The notes under the pieces were generated by a model. That model was given only the letters and a program-made list of their open reading frames with translations, did not search any database and was not told the DNA's origin. From Sciurus carolinensis (Eukaryota > Chordata > Mammalia > Rodentia > Sciuridae): a DNA stretch of 64,000 bases. Position 1 is the stretch's first letter. The number at the start of each line of letters is the position of its first letter. Positions 21,761 to 34,965 of the stretch are shown here, in pieces. The stretch is taken from assembly GCF_902686445.1 (NCBI RefSeq), contig NC_062218.1, positions 14,049,015 to 14,113,014 of the forward strand, read 5' to 3'. Position numbers and translations under genes: made by a program.

Positions 21761-23229
21761 AGTCTCCCAGCTGCCCCAGAGCCTTCAGATAGAAATCTCT
21801 GGAAGATTTATCCTCCCACTGCCTGTCACGCCCCCTGATTGCTCCCCGCGTCCTCCTCGCCCCCTCTCTCCTGCAGTAAGTTTCCTGGGTTATTTCTAAG
21901 TATCTTGTGCCTGTGATGTCGGAGGGTCGTTTCTTGGAATGATTCCCAACAGTGAATCCTGGTGTTTGTGGCCACTTTCATCCTTTCGGTAAAATGATGA
22001 AAGGAAAAGTGACCGCAACCTTGGAACCAGGTTTTCACTCACCCGCCGTACACCCAGTTTCTCCATAACTGCGCCTCACAAAACCTCTCTGGGACGTCTC
22101 TCTGATCCGGGCCCTTTCTCCAAAAAACTCCCTCACTTGCAAGGAACTAGAGAAAAAATTAGCACATGTCGTGGATTCCAAATTCGTGCAGTGTGAACTC
22201 ATAAGTCACTGGATTTCTGTACTGCAATATGTCCATGCAAATCAATGCCGATTGTCACTGATGTAACACTTTTACGTCCTGGACACAACCCACTCTCAGA
22301 CTCGCTCTCAGAGCAGTCGTTTTTGACTGCATTTCACAGCTGAAGCCCCAGGATCAGATAGGCAAACTAACTTGTTCAAGGTCACTGGTCTAGTAACGAA
22401 GAACTTTTGAGCTCCCTGACTTGAGATTTACCTTCTCAAACACCAACGATTGTTTTTCCAATTCTTTCTTCCGACTCCTAAAATAGTGTTGTAGTGCGTG
22501 GTTTGTTTGGTGGCACTGACTCCTATTAACGGATGTTTTGAAATGGTTGAAATAAACTACCAGCTTAAGTTAATTTTTCAATTACACATTTTGGCAGGAA
22601 GAAGCATATTTGACTTTTTTAAAAAAGGCTCTTTTAACAAATTAGTTCGATTGGAAAGTAGGAAACGAAGGTAGTAAAAAAGAGAATTTGAGAATGCTAG
22701 GTTGCAAATGGCTTCAGATGAAGTAGTCTCCAGCAATGTCTTCTTGCACTTAGTTCCCTGGGATGAGCTTATTTTTGGTACCAGAGTGACAAGCAGCAAG
22801 CACATTTTTAAAATAATAATCCCTGCCTGCCCTGGGAATTTATCACATTGAAGAGATGTGATTGTTGATAATGCTTTCACTTTTGGTCTTCACCTGCCAA
22901 AATAACATTGCATAAGTTTATATATTATCTGTTTCAAAATCATTATAAATCTTAAGATAATCATAAGCCTTGATCAAAACTTTTTAAAGTAAAAAGGTGT
23001 CTAAATATCTATGGGGAGCTTGGTAAGGGCCACTGACCCACTGGGTTTCCAGTCTTCTTCCTCAAGGACATTCTCCCTGAGCTGAGAGCCTTCAAATTGA
23101 AGTCTCTGGAAGATTAATCCTCCCACAGTACAAACCTTGTACAATAATTCAGTCAACACAGAACCTGGATAGAGGAGGAAAAGACCACAAGCCTAGCTGT
23201 GTCCTCTCAGTTGGTTGTTTCTGAAAAAC
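21761..23229. other. Upstream flank of MARCHF11
   Basis: Unique-looking sequence beyond the CpG island, with a MIR remnant at 22310-22430. A segment at 21741-21819 recurs at 23055-23126 (see findings). Confidence 0.5.
22310..22430 (+). repeat. MIR SINE fragment
   Basis: CATTTCACAGCTGAAGCCCC, AACTTGTTCAAGGTCACTG and GTCTAGTAACGAAG follow MIR order. Short and diverged. Confidence 0.5.
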
Positions 23230-23395
23230 AATTAACTCCAATAAGATAAAATTAAGTTTCTTAGATCAGTAGAGGAAAAGGAATAGAGGGAGGGAGGAGG
23301 GTAAGAAAAGGGAAAGTACTGAGGATTGGATTAGAGCAAGTTTTATTGTAATATTATGTATAACTTTAAAAAATAAAATGTTTTTAAGATATATA
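23230..23395 (+). mobile_element. Truncated L1 3' UTR fragment
   Basis: GATCAGTAGAGGAAAAGG, a polypurine stretch, AAAGTACTGAGGATTGGATT, ATTATGTATAACTTT and an A-rich end: the same 3' layout as other squirrel L1 tails here. Confidence 0.65.
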
Positions 23396-24739
23396 CTAAA
23401 TTGTTGTGAACTACAGTCACTTTAAAACAATTAAGTTTCTTCGATACGGTGGGTGACCACATGGAATCATTCTATCCCAGATTCAATGACCTCCAAAGCT
23501 GACTTCTCTAAAGAAGGGAAACATGTCCACAACCTTCAGTTAACCCAGTAAATCTTTAATGATCAGGAAAAACAACCTTGTGACCTTTGACTACCCCTCT
23601 GTTGTAAAATATAGAATAGTGAGAAAGGATGAATCATGCTCAGCTGCTGGCACCCAGGTGGAAAAGATGACAGAGTCAGGCAGGGCAGATAAAGAAGGAC
23701 AGGGAAAGGGCAGGACACCGGAGCACCAGTTGCCGATGTGTATCCACCAACAAAAGAATAAATGACAGGAAATGAAGTTTTACCAAATTTGAACAAATGC
23801 TGAGTGCTACTTTAAACCTGTCTGGACCTACATTAATAAGGAGAAAGATAAAGACAGTGAAACAAATACTAGAAAAGTCTTCGTTTTCATGCCGCCTCAC
23901 CCCAGCACACACGTAGTACAGTGTACCCGTCACCAGGTGGGATGTTCCCTTATAAAGGTCCAACCTCTTTAGACACTGGGAATGTCTTGAGTTAATCTAA
24001 GGATGGGGGAAAGTTGGGGGGGGGGGGGCCGAAGCAAGTGTGTCCCAGAAAGTTCCTTGGTGATACTAATGGATGTCTGTAGGATATTCTTCTTGAACTT
24101 CCCCAGGATGCACTTCCTGGAAGTGGCCCCTAGAGTCAGCTCAGGGATGTTAGGTAGGAAACAAACCAGGCTACAGAAGTTCAGAGCATTTTCAGAATTA
24201 TCCTGAAACTGAATTAGGTGCAGTGACCTTGATGTGCCCTCCAAACAGTGGCAGTTAGCCTGGAGAGCTCTTAAGAATTGTTCTCAGTCCTTAAAGTTTA
24301 AGTCTTCAGGATGGTCCAGAATTGCTCAAGCAGCTCCTTTGGGATATAAGCATTTGTCCCTGTGGCCACTGAGTACAATTCTCAGAATTCTATGTTGAGA
24401 GAAAATAAACTAAGAACTCTGTTAGAGAAGAACAAGATGGTGTCATGTGTGTGCAAGAGGGTGAATTTTAAAGAGGACAGTGAAGTGGAACCTGTACTAT
24501 TACCACCACTCAATTCAGAACATAGCTTTGTTAGGCACAAGAACCAAAGCAACATCAGCACATGAAAACCCAGTGACATATGCAGAGGAGTTCATAACTT
24601 TTCATCTCCTAAACTATTCACTTAACTCCAGATTCATGGAGTTAAGAGTATCAAATTGTATCCTTCTCGGCCATTTTGAACTAACCAGGTCCAAAAGCAA
24701 ACAACACCTCTAAACCTTTTCCAATCTTCATTGTGTCAG
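23396..24739. other. No recognisable feature
   Basis: Unassigned intergenic sequence; a 13-base G run lies at 24016-24028. Confidence 0.45.
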
Positions 24740-25600
24740 TAAACCAGTTGTTCATTCACCTAGTCGTTCAAGCCAAAATCCTTGAAGTCATCCTTGACTT
24801 TTCTTTTTTGCATCATACATTCAGTATGTAAAAAACAGTTTTGAAAATGTACTTTCAAAATACATGCCACATTTCACTACTACTGTTCTCCTCATCCCCA
24901 TCATCCCAGTTCAGACTCCATCAGGATTATCAAGCTGTCAACCTACCAGAATTATCAAGAGGGCCTCCTAACTCTCCCCCTGCTTCTTATCCTAGAACTC
25001 AAACCCTATAGCAGCCAGAATGACCTTATTTAGTGCAAATTCAGTTATGTCAGCCTCCTGCTCAGTACCCCATCAATGGCTTCCTGACACACTTAGTGTA
25101 ATTTCAAAAAATCTCACCGTGTCTCACAAGTCCTAAAGCGAGCCCCTGACTGCCTCTCTGAAAACTTCTCCAACCCTCCCTATGACCCACCCCTCTCTGT
25201 GTTGGGCATTTGTACTGACCACATGCTCTCCTTGCTATACCCCAGGATGCCCCTCTTAAACTAGTGCAGTTCTCTTGGCTCATCGCTCACTTCACTCAGC
25301 GGTACCCCATCAAGTTTCCTGTCTGAAATACTGCCCTCCACTCTCATTTTAAGTCTAACCCTGGCCTAGCTTTACTCTTTCTCATTTCACTTACTTCTGA
25401 ACATTTACACTTTTATCTTTATCTCTCTATGGCTATATTGTGTATATTTTGCTTTCCTTGTTTTCTCATTTAGTACCTTTGTTAAGAACTCTGACTCCAT
25501 GGAAGACTAATTTGTTCACAGCTCTGTTAGTGGTGCCTAGAAGAGTACCTGGCCAGAGTAATGTACAGCCAATATTTATTCAACAAGCATATGAATAATC
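24740..25600 (-). repeat. L2 LINE, antisense
   Basis: Plus strand has the typical antisense L2 text: CCTTGAAGTCATCCTTGACTT, GTCAGCCTCCTGCTCAGTACC, CCATCAATGGCTTCCTGACA and near the end TGCCTAGAAGAGTACCTGGCC followed by AATATTTATTCAACAAGC. Coding capacity is long gone. Confidence 0.75.
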
Positions 25601-28600
25601 CAGTCCATCAAGCAGGAAATTATTCATCAGCCTCTGTGTTTAAGACACCATGCAGCTGGTTAAGCTGAAGTTCCCAGGTGGGAATGCAGCCTGTAGAAAT
25701 ATGCTCCATGTGACACAAAATATTTTTCTCCATTGCTTAACTGAATTAGCCAAAATTATCCTATTCTCTTAGCATTGTGCAGTTGCTGCCTAATCAGTCA
25801 TTTGCTACCATGCATAAGTGAGGTCAAAGTCTGGTATGACCTTAGTCTCATGCTCACAAAGACATTGTCAGAAATTTAAAAATGAACACCCTGGTCTTCA
25901 GGAAGCCACTGATCTTACGTATGGATGGAAAAATCCCCATGTCTGATCAATCTCATTGCTGATCAAACCCCCCCTATGATTTTACCCTGCACTACCTACT
26001 AGCAGCTGTCAGTTCTCCTGTTTCCCTCAGCTTTTCACTTCCCCACTCTTCTGTTCCTCCTGGCCCTCCCACTCATAGAGGCTTCCAAATCTAAGCAGTC
26101 CACTCCCCTTTCTACCCTTATTAGGGTATTCGGGTCCCTATCCACTTCCTTACTTTGACCTGACATTTATCCAAGAACCTGGAATCATTTCTGAATGATC
26201 ACTGATGCCTAAACTTGGAATATGAATACCATCAAATCTACTTATTCCTACCAAAACATTTCCTTCAACTCCTGCAAAACATTCTGAGAACTTCAAAACA
26301 ATCAAATATTATTTTGAGACTATGCTTGGTTTGTAAAAGATCATATTGCATTTTTTTAAAAAAACGTCTCCCTGCCTTGAACCTGGGAAGTGATTTTATG
26401 TCACAGATGTGAAGACATTAAAATCTAAGAAATGCCAGTGTGCACTAGATATCCTGAAACTTCCTGACACCGGAATGCGACTGAGGCAGGACACCTTGCT
26501 AGGGCCATCCAGGCCTTAGAAGGATCTCAAATAAAGCCATCCCTGAGTCCCCAGAAATGAAAATCATCTGCATTCCTTCCACACTCACACATTAAATGAT
26601 TAAGTGATTCTTACCTTGCGTCTTAGGCTGTGGAGTTAGGTATGCACTTACCTGGGTTTCTCCCATTGTGCTAGATTACAAGCCACTTGACTTCCATCTA
26701 TAGTTAAATGACCTTGTCTCTAAAGCATTTGCTTAATATGATGCTGCATAGCATGAGCTCAGTAAATATGGATTAAGTTAGTAAATATTAACTAAACTCT
26801 TAATTCAAAAGAACTACTGCTTACTTTTTAAAACTTGTTGATAGATTTCTATACAAATAACAGAGAACTACATTTCCCCTGAATTTGGAGAGCAGAGGAT
26901 TACTTGACTAGACAGAGAACTTGCTAGACTGAGACAAACCCTTCTTTGGATAACGTTTTGACAAGGATTCAGTGTTCCTTAGGATCGTTCAAAGGCCAGG
27001 GACAAGCCAAGCTTGCTTTCTCTTTCCCCTTTCCCTGCCCACTTTTCTCCAGGACCCCAATCTCACCCACCTTGGCACATGATCAGTTTGAGAAGAGTGG
27101 AGATTGGAAGGAATAGGCAAACCCAGATACTCCGCTAGAGCCTGGCTTTAGCTGGGTGCTGGTCTGGATCCTGGCTGCTGCAGGGTCCTTTCCTTTTTCA
27201 TGGGGCCCCTGCCACAGAAGAGGCTCTCTTTAGACAGGAAGAGGAGCTGAATGCAAGCTTACACTAGACCACCAACCTCACCCTCCACCCACGCCACCTT
27301 TTTCCAGACTGAAAATTCCTGGAGAGAAATATGATTGCCCCGGCCTGGAAAGTGCGCAGCTGACCAGTTGCTGAAGATCCCTTCCACAAAACCACAGAGT
27401 TTTTATGAGTGAATAGCAGTTCCTCAAGCAAAGAGAAAGGTTCTTTTCAAGGGAATGACTGCTTGACAGAGATGCTAGCTATCTCCACTTCTTGGAATTT
27501 GACCTCTAGTCTGTGTAGTTTCTAGAACTCTCACACCTGTCCTTCCCATCCCAGCTAAGCCAAAAACATGAGGCTGCTCTCCAAAAGATAATTAGGTACT
27601 GAAATGCAGAACCAAGAGTTATAAAGCACAGCCATATGCAAGCCTTCCTGAGTACAGGAAGGCTCAAGTAAGTAGGTGTAAGTTAATACCATTTTGAAAA
27701 AATTCTTGATATGTCATAAACCAAGTGTGTGCTAGTGTGTATATGTATATGGGTGGGGGCGTGGATGAGGGGGGTCCCACAAGTGATAGGTATCATCAAG
27801 AAGGGATTGAGTGCCAAAAATAAAACACCATCTGTTTGTGCAATCAGCAATTCGCCAGTGACAAATTTTTGGTAATGCACTTTGAGACATACAGAGTTAG
27901 ATCTGACCTCAGAAAACCTATGATACAACTAGAAAGATAGGCACATGGACAAACATGTTACACAGATTGAATTACAGTAGGAGGATTAAAGATGTTATGA
28001 AAGTACAGAGATATAAACAATTCTGCATGGGAAAGATGATTCATTGTAAGAAAAATTTTCGGAATGGATCTTTTGGGCTGGAGGTTGAAAGTTAGGAGTG
28101 TACTGTGCTAGATTGATTTTTTGCAAGTAGCAAAATCAATAGGATGGAGAAACTTTTGTAGATATTCAACTTAAGTATGAGGACTGTCAAGAAAAAGAAG
28201 ACTGAGAGAATATATGATTCAAGTTCATTAAAAGTGAAGAACTCGTGATAGGATAAAAGTTTAAGTGAACAAGTAGGACAAGCCTAGTACATACCGAAAT
28301 GCTAGAAATAAAAGAAAAGCACCTTCTGTTGGAAAAACATCACTGGAAGAAAAGTTTAGATTATTTAACTACCAAGAAGTCGCTATTCCATTGAATACAA
28401 CAACCTAGAACCACCACCTGAGAACCAGGAAATGAGCAAATGAGCCTCTTACAAGACCCCAGCAGCAACCCCACATGCTACCTCATGAAGATCTACCTCC
28501 TAATGCTTAAACCACCAGATCTGTGACATCAGATTTTAAGCGGAATACTGACAAATAAGCTTCCTTAATTTCCCTGTCCACAGCAGATTACAAATAACAA

Positions 28601-29039
28601 ATTTGGAAATGAAGAGGATCAAGATTGGAAAATAACAGCTGATGTTCCTTCCTCCAAGAAAACAGACTCAGTAACTTAACAGCTTAGCAGCACGATTTCA
28701 TTTAGATGTGGTTGAGTAAGCCCCTGGGCATTCTGCATGGGCTGAGGCCCTGGGGTGAATCCCCAGCACATCATGTCCCTGGCGGCCTATCAGGTTTGCA
28801 GCCTGGGGCGTGTCTGTTGATGAACGAGTAAAGAATGAGGAAACACATTCAGAAGATCCACTCTCAATACAGTCAGTTTTAACTTTTTAATACCCAGGTT
28901 TTTGATGTTAAGACAACCAGATTTAAAAGTGTTCTTTAAGTCCTCTGGGCAGCCCCTGCAGGTACCCCACTGGATGTCATGGAGCCCCTGTGGGCATGCG
29001 TCATCTCTGTCCCCCTCATCTCAGTGGCTCTCTGAGCAG
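25601..29039. other. No recognisable feature
   Basis: 3.4 kb of intergenic sequence; a GT-rich stretch at 27724-27765 is the only simple pattern. Short open frames lack motifs. Confidence 0.45.
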
Positions 29040-29160
29040 CAGATCACAAGTCATTTGAGGGCCAGTCATTTATATTCATGTATCTTTTATAGTTTGTCCC
29101 CAGTGCTTAGTACAAAAGTGTTGGCACAAAATGGCTATTCAAAAAAGGCTTATATAGTGA
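29040..29160 (-). repeat. L2-like 3' end fragment
   Basis: TTTGTCCCCAGTGCTTAGTAC and AATGGCTATTCAAAAAAGG fit the antisense L2 3' end. Confidence 0.4.
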
Positions 29161-29229
29161 ACAAGGCAGAACGAAGTGATTGTAACACTTTTGAAGAAGA
29201 TTTATATTAAAAATGAATGAGCTTTCAAC

Positions 29230-29500
29230 TACACGAGCAACTCTTCCGCACTTACCAATGATAACTAAAATTGATTGACCATTTGTTGGGTCAGGCACTG
29301 TTCCAAGCACTTCACACGTGCTATTTAATACTTAGCATGGTGCTGCGAAGCAGTTGCTATCATCGTCCTTATATAGAGAAGCCCAGAGAAAAGTGGGTGG
29401 GGCCGGTGGGGCAGCTGGAAGTGACAGAGGCTGCCTAACACCCTGGCAGTCTGGCTCCCCAGCCCATGCCTTTACCCACCGTCCTGTGCCCCTGGTGTTA
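29230..29500 (+). repeat. MIR SINE
   Basis: GTCAGGCACTGTTCCAAGCAC, CTATTTAATACTTAGCATGG, AGAAGCCCAGAGAAAAG and CCTGGCAGTCTGGCTCCCC, in MIR consensus order. Confidence 0.8.
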
Positions 29501-31759
29501 TTTAATTCAAAGTGGATGGAAAAAAGAAACCTAGCAACTCATTGCTACAAGGGACAGTTGAGCTCATCAGTGTAGCTCACCGTTTACAAAAAGGCGTGGT
29601 GGTCCCATAACATTTTGAATGCACTTAAAGCCACTAATTGTACTTAGAATGGTTAAGATGGTCAATTGCAAAATGTAACACTATATATTTTTTTAATCCT
29701 GGGATATGTTTCTGTAATGTGTTGTTCAGGCTCCCCATGCCTGAGTGACTGACATGTGAGGAGCCCCTAGAATCTGTATTTCTATAAGCCCCCTAAAGCT
29801 CCTTTTCATTTGCTTTCTGTGACACCAAAATTCTCAGCACTACGGCTTCTTTGTAGGTTTAAAGTGCTTTTTCAATGTCACAATGGGTCTTACCTGCCTC
29901 ATTTTCCACCTGTGTGAAAACCAGGATTCTGGATTACGAGTGAAGTTGATTTCCTATCTTGGTAATATGCAGAAATTACCACGAACTCACCTCAACTTCA
30001 TGCGGCAACCTGAAGTTCCCTCCTCCTCTCCTTCCTGAGAAAAGCAAGAATGGAGAAAAGATTCTTTATACAAAACTGTTGGCACAAGAAACACAGCCGT
30101 TGTAAGAAAGGGAGAGCTCAGTGCTGGTGCACCCTAAGCACCTAGAACAATGGGCATGTGGACACATTAGGGACTCAAAAAATATCACGAAAAGAATAAT
30201 GAGTGTGCTCTGTTCCCTGCTTTGGGAAAAAGTCGATTTCTCCTCATCTCCTTCTGGGGAAGCTTTCAGGAGACCCCAATTTAGAAGACACGAAGGACCT
30301 GTTGTGGGTTGACTCACACTTAGTAAATATGAAGTGGATGGCGAGCTGAGTCCTCCTCAGGAAATCCCGAGGGTCAGGGGAGAACAGTTGCTCTCACGTT
30401 GGAGCCACAAGCACACTGCCGTCCTGGATCCACCTGCACTTCTGGATGGTGTGTCAAAGGATTCCTGAGTATTTCGCCTTATTCAAACGTATGCCATGCA
30501 GGAAGGAGGCGTGGCTTTTGCCTGGGCCCCTTGATGTAGCAAGTAAATTGCAGCTTAAGAATTTGAACCTGGACTGCCCAGTGGCTGTCGGCTGAAAGGG
30601 ACCATACAGAACTGAAATTTGTGCAGGTCAAGGGAGCAATGAGAAATCCAAAGAACTCAAGAGGTAAGAACGGGGTGGCTTTGGTGAGTCCCAGGGGTTC
30701 GTGCAGCTCTGAGTACACAAGCAGGCCCAGCAAGGACCCCTGCTTCCCCCTCCTCCCTGTCCACCTTGACCCAAGCCAGGGCCTGGGAGGAGGGGAGCAG
30801 GAAGAGGGGTGCCAGCAGAAAGCCCCTCTCCTGTTCCCCAAGCAGCATCATTCTGGAAAGGACCCATTCCAGGGTGTAGAAGACAATGTGGTTTGAATGG
30901 GAGGGAATTTTGATTATCGTCAGGTACTGGACTTTAATTACTGAACTAAGACCATGTAGATAAAAAGGAGAGTGGGGTAACTACCTGAGAATGGACAAAG
31001 AAGCCTTGAGGCCTGTCTCCTTCTTCATTCGGTTTAGAAAAGATCTATTGTCACCATCCTAGTAGTGGGTGGAGTAATAAAATATTGGTATTTCCATTTA
31101 CTAAAAATAATTTTCAAGAAGACAGACAAGTTAATATGGGATCTTGAAAGGGAGACGAGATTTTCTTTTTCACCTATCAGTAGGTTTGTGGCTGAGATTC
31201 CTATCAGAGAAGACAGATAACCAAGAGAAAATATACACATTTTTTTGAAACATAAGTTTTCTGTGACACAAGAGCCTTCAGAATAAAGACCCAAACAACC
31301 AAGGAAAACTATACATAATACCTGCCTCTGGTGGTGGGGAGTGGTGGACGGTGGTAGAGAAGTACGAATGGAGAAAGCGGGAGATGTAATTGATGGTAGT
31401 GAACCAGAGCTGTTTGACAGAGGCTCATGTCCTCAGACAGGGGCATTCCTTTCCTCCGAGTATAAGGACGGCATCTCTCCTGAGGGTCTTATGGCCTGCA
31501 TCAGAGGAAGATCAGAGAGTTCTTTGGTGACTTGCTCCATGGGAGACAGGTGGGAGGTCAGAAAGAACTCCTGCTTCTGCTGTTTGCTCAAATGCCCAGG
31601 TGCCATATTGTGGGGTAGCATATCTGGAGCCCTATGGGTGTCCATTACCACCTGCACAGATTCCCTCAAGCTTACCCAGGAGGGCAGGAGCCTGCAAGCC
31701 AACACCAATACCACTGATTGATGCCAGTGGTATACTAAAGCCTCTAAACCAGAATTTTA
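29501..31759. other. No recognisable feature
   Basis: Intergenic; overlapping frames at 30479-30896 on both strands result from GC-richer sequence and have no domain. Confidence 0.45.
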
Positions 31760-31890
31760 AAAATTTTTAAGCTCTGGGGTGTGGGGGCAACACTAACAAA
31801 AATGAATATGCAGCAGAGATGGCAGGTGGCCTGTGAAGCTTAGGATGTCTACTATCTGGCCTTTGGAGAGATTTGCCAGCCTCTGTTTTA
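31760..31890 (+). repeat. hAT-Charlie-like DNA transposon fragment
   Basis: GGCCTGTGAAGCTTAGGATG, CTACTATCTGGCCTTTGG and GATTTGCCAGCCTCTG match the same family end as at 11610-11770. Confidence 0.6.
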
Positions 31891-33489
31891 AGCAGCCCTG
31901 CAAGGTATATGTTAAGGTTCTCTAGCTACACAGGAGGTCTCGAGGCTCAGCAGATTAACATGTCTTAAAACATGCTCTAAAATACCCATTCCCCAGTCAT
32001 CCTAGCAAAAAGAGATGCACCCAGGACAAACGGGTGGGGGGAGGAGGAGCAGAACTGAAGGGGAAGGAAGTCTCCAAGGTGAGCTTGTCTTTCATCTATA
32101 TTTCCGCATTTTTATTCCCAAATAGAAGAAAAAGTTAGCGTGGGGTGGGGGGTAGGGTCAGGGATTCTGTGCCTGACCTTTGAGTAGGCTATGAAGTATC
32201 TTAGCCATTGTCTCTCAAAATTGCTTTTTGATACCCATTACTAACAGGAGTGGAGGGTCGTTGAATGATATTTCCTAGGCTCTTCCCTATGTTCTGTCAG
32301 GAAGAAAAAAAAAATCCTACTTTCAAAGGCCTATTGATTTTTATGTTTCAAAAATAATTCATTCGTATATCATGATTGAAACCGATAACACAGGCCCAAG
32401 ACTCATTCTCACCCTGTGGTCCTCAAACAGGGAGTCACTTTGCCCACTTCCCTGGGGACATTTTTGTTTTCAGTGGGCCAGTGCTTTTGACTTCCAGATG
32501 GGTAGACGCCAGGAACACTGGTAGACCTTCTACAATGCACAGACGTCCCCTCCCCCACACACACACCACAAAGATGCCAACAGGGCCAAGGCAGAGGAAC
32601 TCCACCCTAAATAATAGCAAAATTCTTCCCAAGGTAAGAGTATAGGAGAAGTAGTTAAAATTTTTAAAATACTGCTAAAAGGGAAATGATAATCTACACA
32701 AAGAAGGGCAGTCTGAAGGAAAAATTTCAGAAGTAAAAAAAAAAAAAATTAAAATGAGAATTTAAATATTAGAGTGCTTTAATTTTTTTTTTTTTTTTTT
32801 TTGGTTGAAAGAAGTAGAAAACATTAAGAAAGAAGGACAGTGTCCAAAACTAATTGGACAGGCTATGCATAATACAAGAACATATGCTTAAAATGAAAAG
32901 CTAACTAATTTAAAATAGATTAAAAGTAATGCATATGCAAGAGGTAAGGCATCACAAATTGGTGAGCGTCACTGTCTTTCAGCTTATTTTTCATTTTCTT
33001 CAATGCTCTGTGAAGAGGCTTCCCACTGATTTCAAAGGATATTTTGGTATTTCAGCTTCCCAGAAGCTAAAAATTAGACTGTAAAAATTATGAACACTCA
33101 GTAATTTAGATTTTAAATCTGCTAGAATGTAGGGACATGCTTATACAATTTGTGCTGAAATCCACATACTCACAAAAAGGAAGTGTTGACTATGTTGATG
33201 GGAATGAAGCTTGTACTTACAGGAGAGGTGATGGCGACAAGAGACAATCTGGCCAATTCTGGGAAATGGAATCCCAGTCTAAAAGGATTAAGACCCATAA
33301 CACCTGCAGAAGAAATCCCAGTTGTCAACAAGACCTCGGAGTGTGACTTTGACAGCCCCACCTGCACGCAGGCACCGAACCCTCCCTGGGGTCCCCCCGT
33401 GCACTTCCCTGTGAAACCCAGTGTTGGCAAAGAGCCCTGCCATCAGCTCAGCCCGAGTTCCCCGCCTCAATATCGAAAGCGCTTCCTCA
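31891..33489. other. No recognisable gene; short homopolymer tracts
   Basis: A-run at 32738-32748 and a T-run of about 20 at 32783-32802. The frame at 33183-33578 shows no recognisable motif. Confidence 0.45.
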
Positions 33490-33800
33490 CTGCTCTAGTT
33501 GGAGGGAGTCCCCCAAAAGGTCCAGTGTCTGAACCCCCATCCCTCAATGCCACTGCATTGGGAGGCAGGGCCTGGTGAGAGGCATCTGGGTCCTCTTGTA
33601 GACTCATGCCTCCCTCCTGAGTGTGTTCTGGCCTCTCAGAGCTGGACAGCTACCTCTGGAGCTTCCTCGAGAGGAAGTGAGACTGCCCCATATTCACCTC
33701 TTCCAAAAGCACCAGTTTATGATAAGAGGAAGGAAAGAGTCAGTGTGCCCTGGAAGACAGGGCCTAAGAAGAACCAGACCAGGAGGGCTAGCGAAGTCTT
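33490..33800 (+). repeat. Possible LTR-like remnant
   Basis: GGTCCAGTGTCTGAACCCCC, CACTGCATTGGGAGGCAGGGC and ATCTGGGTCCTCTTG recall MaLR-type LTR text, but divergence is high and edges are unclear. Confidence 0.3.
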
Positions 33801-34384
33801 GCAAGTGCTTTCTTTTACTTCATAAATGTCTCTATCCAATGTAAGATGCCATTGCATATTTATCAACATGCATAAAAACAGGAGTCACGAAGGATGTGGT
33901 TGAAAGGAAGGCCAGGTGATTGAAGCTCAGAAAACTTCTTCACAGTGAAGAAGGTAAGGTGTGGGGGGAGGGGGACCTGTTGGCAATTTTGGAGGATTAT
34001 AAAGAAATGATTATACAAAAAGATTATTAAGAAATTAAATGAATCTAGGAGATAAAAATTAACTGGTGAATAATTTTCTTTAGAATTAGAGTGAGCCAGA
34101 CCTTACCTTCCAGGTGCGTCTTCCTTTCTTCCATGATGGACAAGGAGATTTCAGGGAAGGTACAGAAGACAACTGTCTTCCCTTTGGTGATTCTGGTATG
34201 AATGCAGGTGAGGGAATTCCAGAAAGAGCCCCCTCCCTTGACTTGGGGTGGGAGACACAAAACAAGGCTAGAAACAGCTTCTGTGGTTGACAGAGACTTG
34301 CTTCTAAGGCCTTTCTGCATGTCAAAGTGCCAATCTTTGGAATATCCTCTTTGGAAGCCAGCAGATACATTTCTGTTTCCAGAC
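33801..34384. other. No recognisable feature
   Basis: Downstream of the NACA retrocopy in its own orientation; could include its 3' UTR remnant, but I cannot align it. Confidence 0.4.
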
Positions 34385-34965
34385 TAGAATTCATAGTATC
34401 ATTACTCTGGTTTTTTCAGGACTTGGACTCTTCTTTCTTGGTCCATTTGCATGTGACATGACCAATTCTGTTCCCAACTTTCACACGTTTCATTAGCCCC
34501 TCCTCTTTCTTCTCCTCCTGTGCAACTGGAGTCTGTATTTTTCCTGAATTTCCAGGCAGCTTCACCTTGAACTTTGAATTTCTCAGCTGCTGGTAGCTGT
34601 GCATGCCAAGATAAGTTCTTGGTCTTGGCTTCCCCACAAACTATGAAGGTGCCAGAAGCCGGGCTCTTGTGAACATCTAGCCTTGGGATGACAAAAAAGA
34701 TACTCTTAGGTTTCCTGGTGGTGACTGTAGTGATCTCTGTAACCTGTCCAAGTGCAGTTTGGACGTGGCTTACTCCAACTTGCTTCCCTCTCTGGGCCGC
34801 TGCTCCTTGGTTCAGACGCTGCTGTCAGTAGTCGGGGTGCGGTTGCCTCTGTGGAACCCCGCTCCCCCAGTGCTGAGGTGCATCAGTCAGTGCCATCCTG
34901 CTTCAGCCTGGGCTGTGGCAACTCCGGCTCTGTGGCAGGGGCAGTTTGAAGGCTTCACAGAGCGT
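34385..34965 (-). pseudogene. NACA: NACA processed pseudogene
   Basis: Degraded retrocopy of nascent-polypeptide-associated complex alpha, which binds nascent chains on ribosomes. On the minus strand, pieces in different frames match the family in order: LPLPQSRSCHSP near the N-terminus, [45 protein letters not shown], then at the nucleotide level GAATTGGTCATGTCACA and AGTAATGATACTATGAAT of the UBA domain end. Several stops and frameshifts are present, no introns are seen, and no clear poly(A) tail or duplication remains, so it is older than the HNRNPC copy. The short open frame 34637-34416 in this region is out of register with the ancestral protein. Confidence 0.85.

Noticed and set aside
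20960..21792. Long Arg/Gly/Pro-rich frames on both strands in the CpG island
   Set aside because: Low stop-codon density in GC-rich DNA; no domain, and both strands are open equally.
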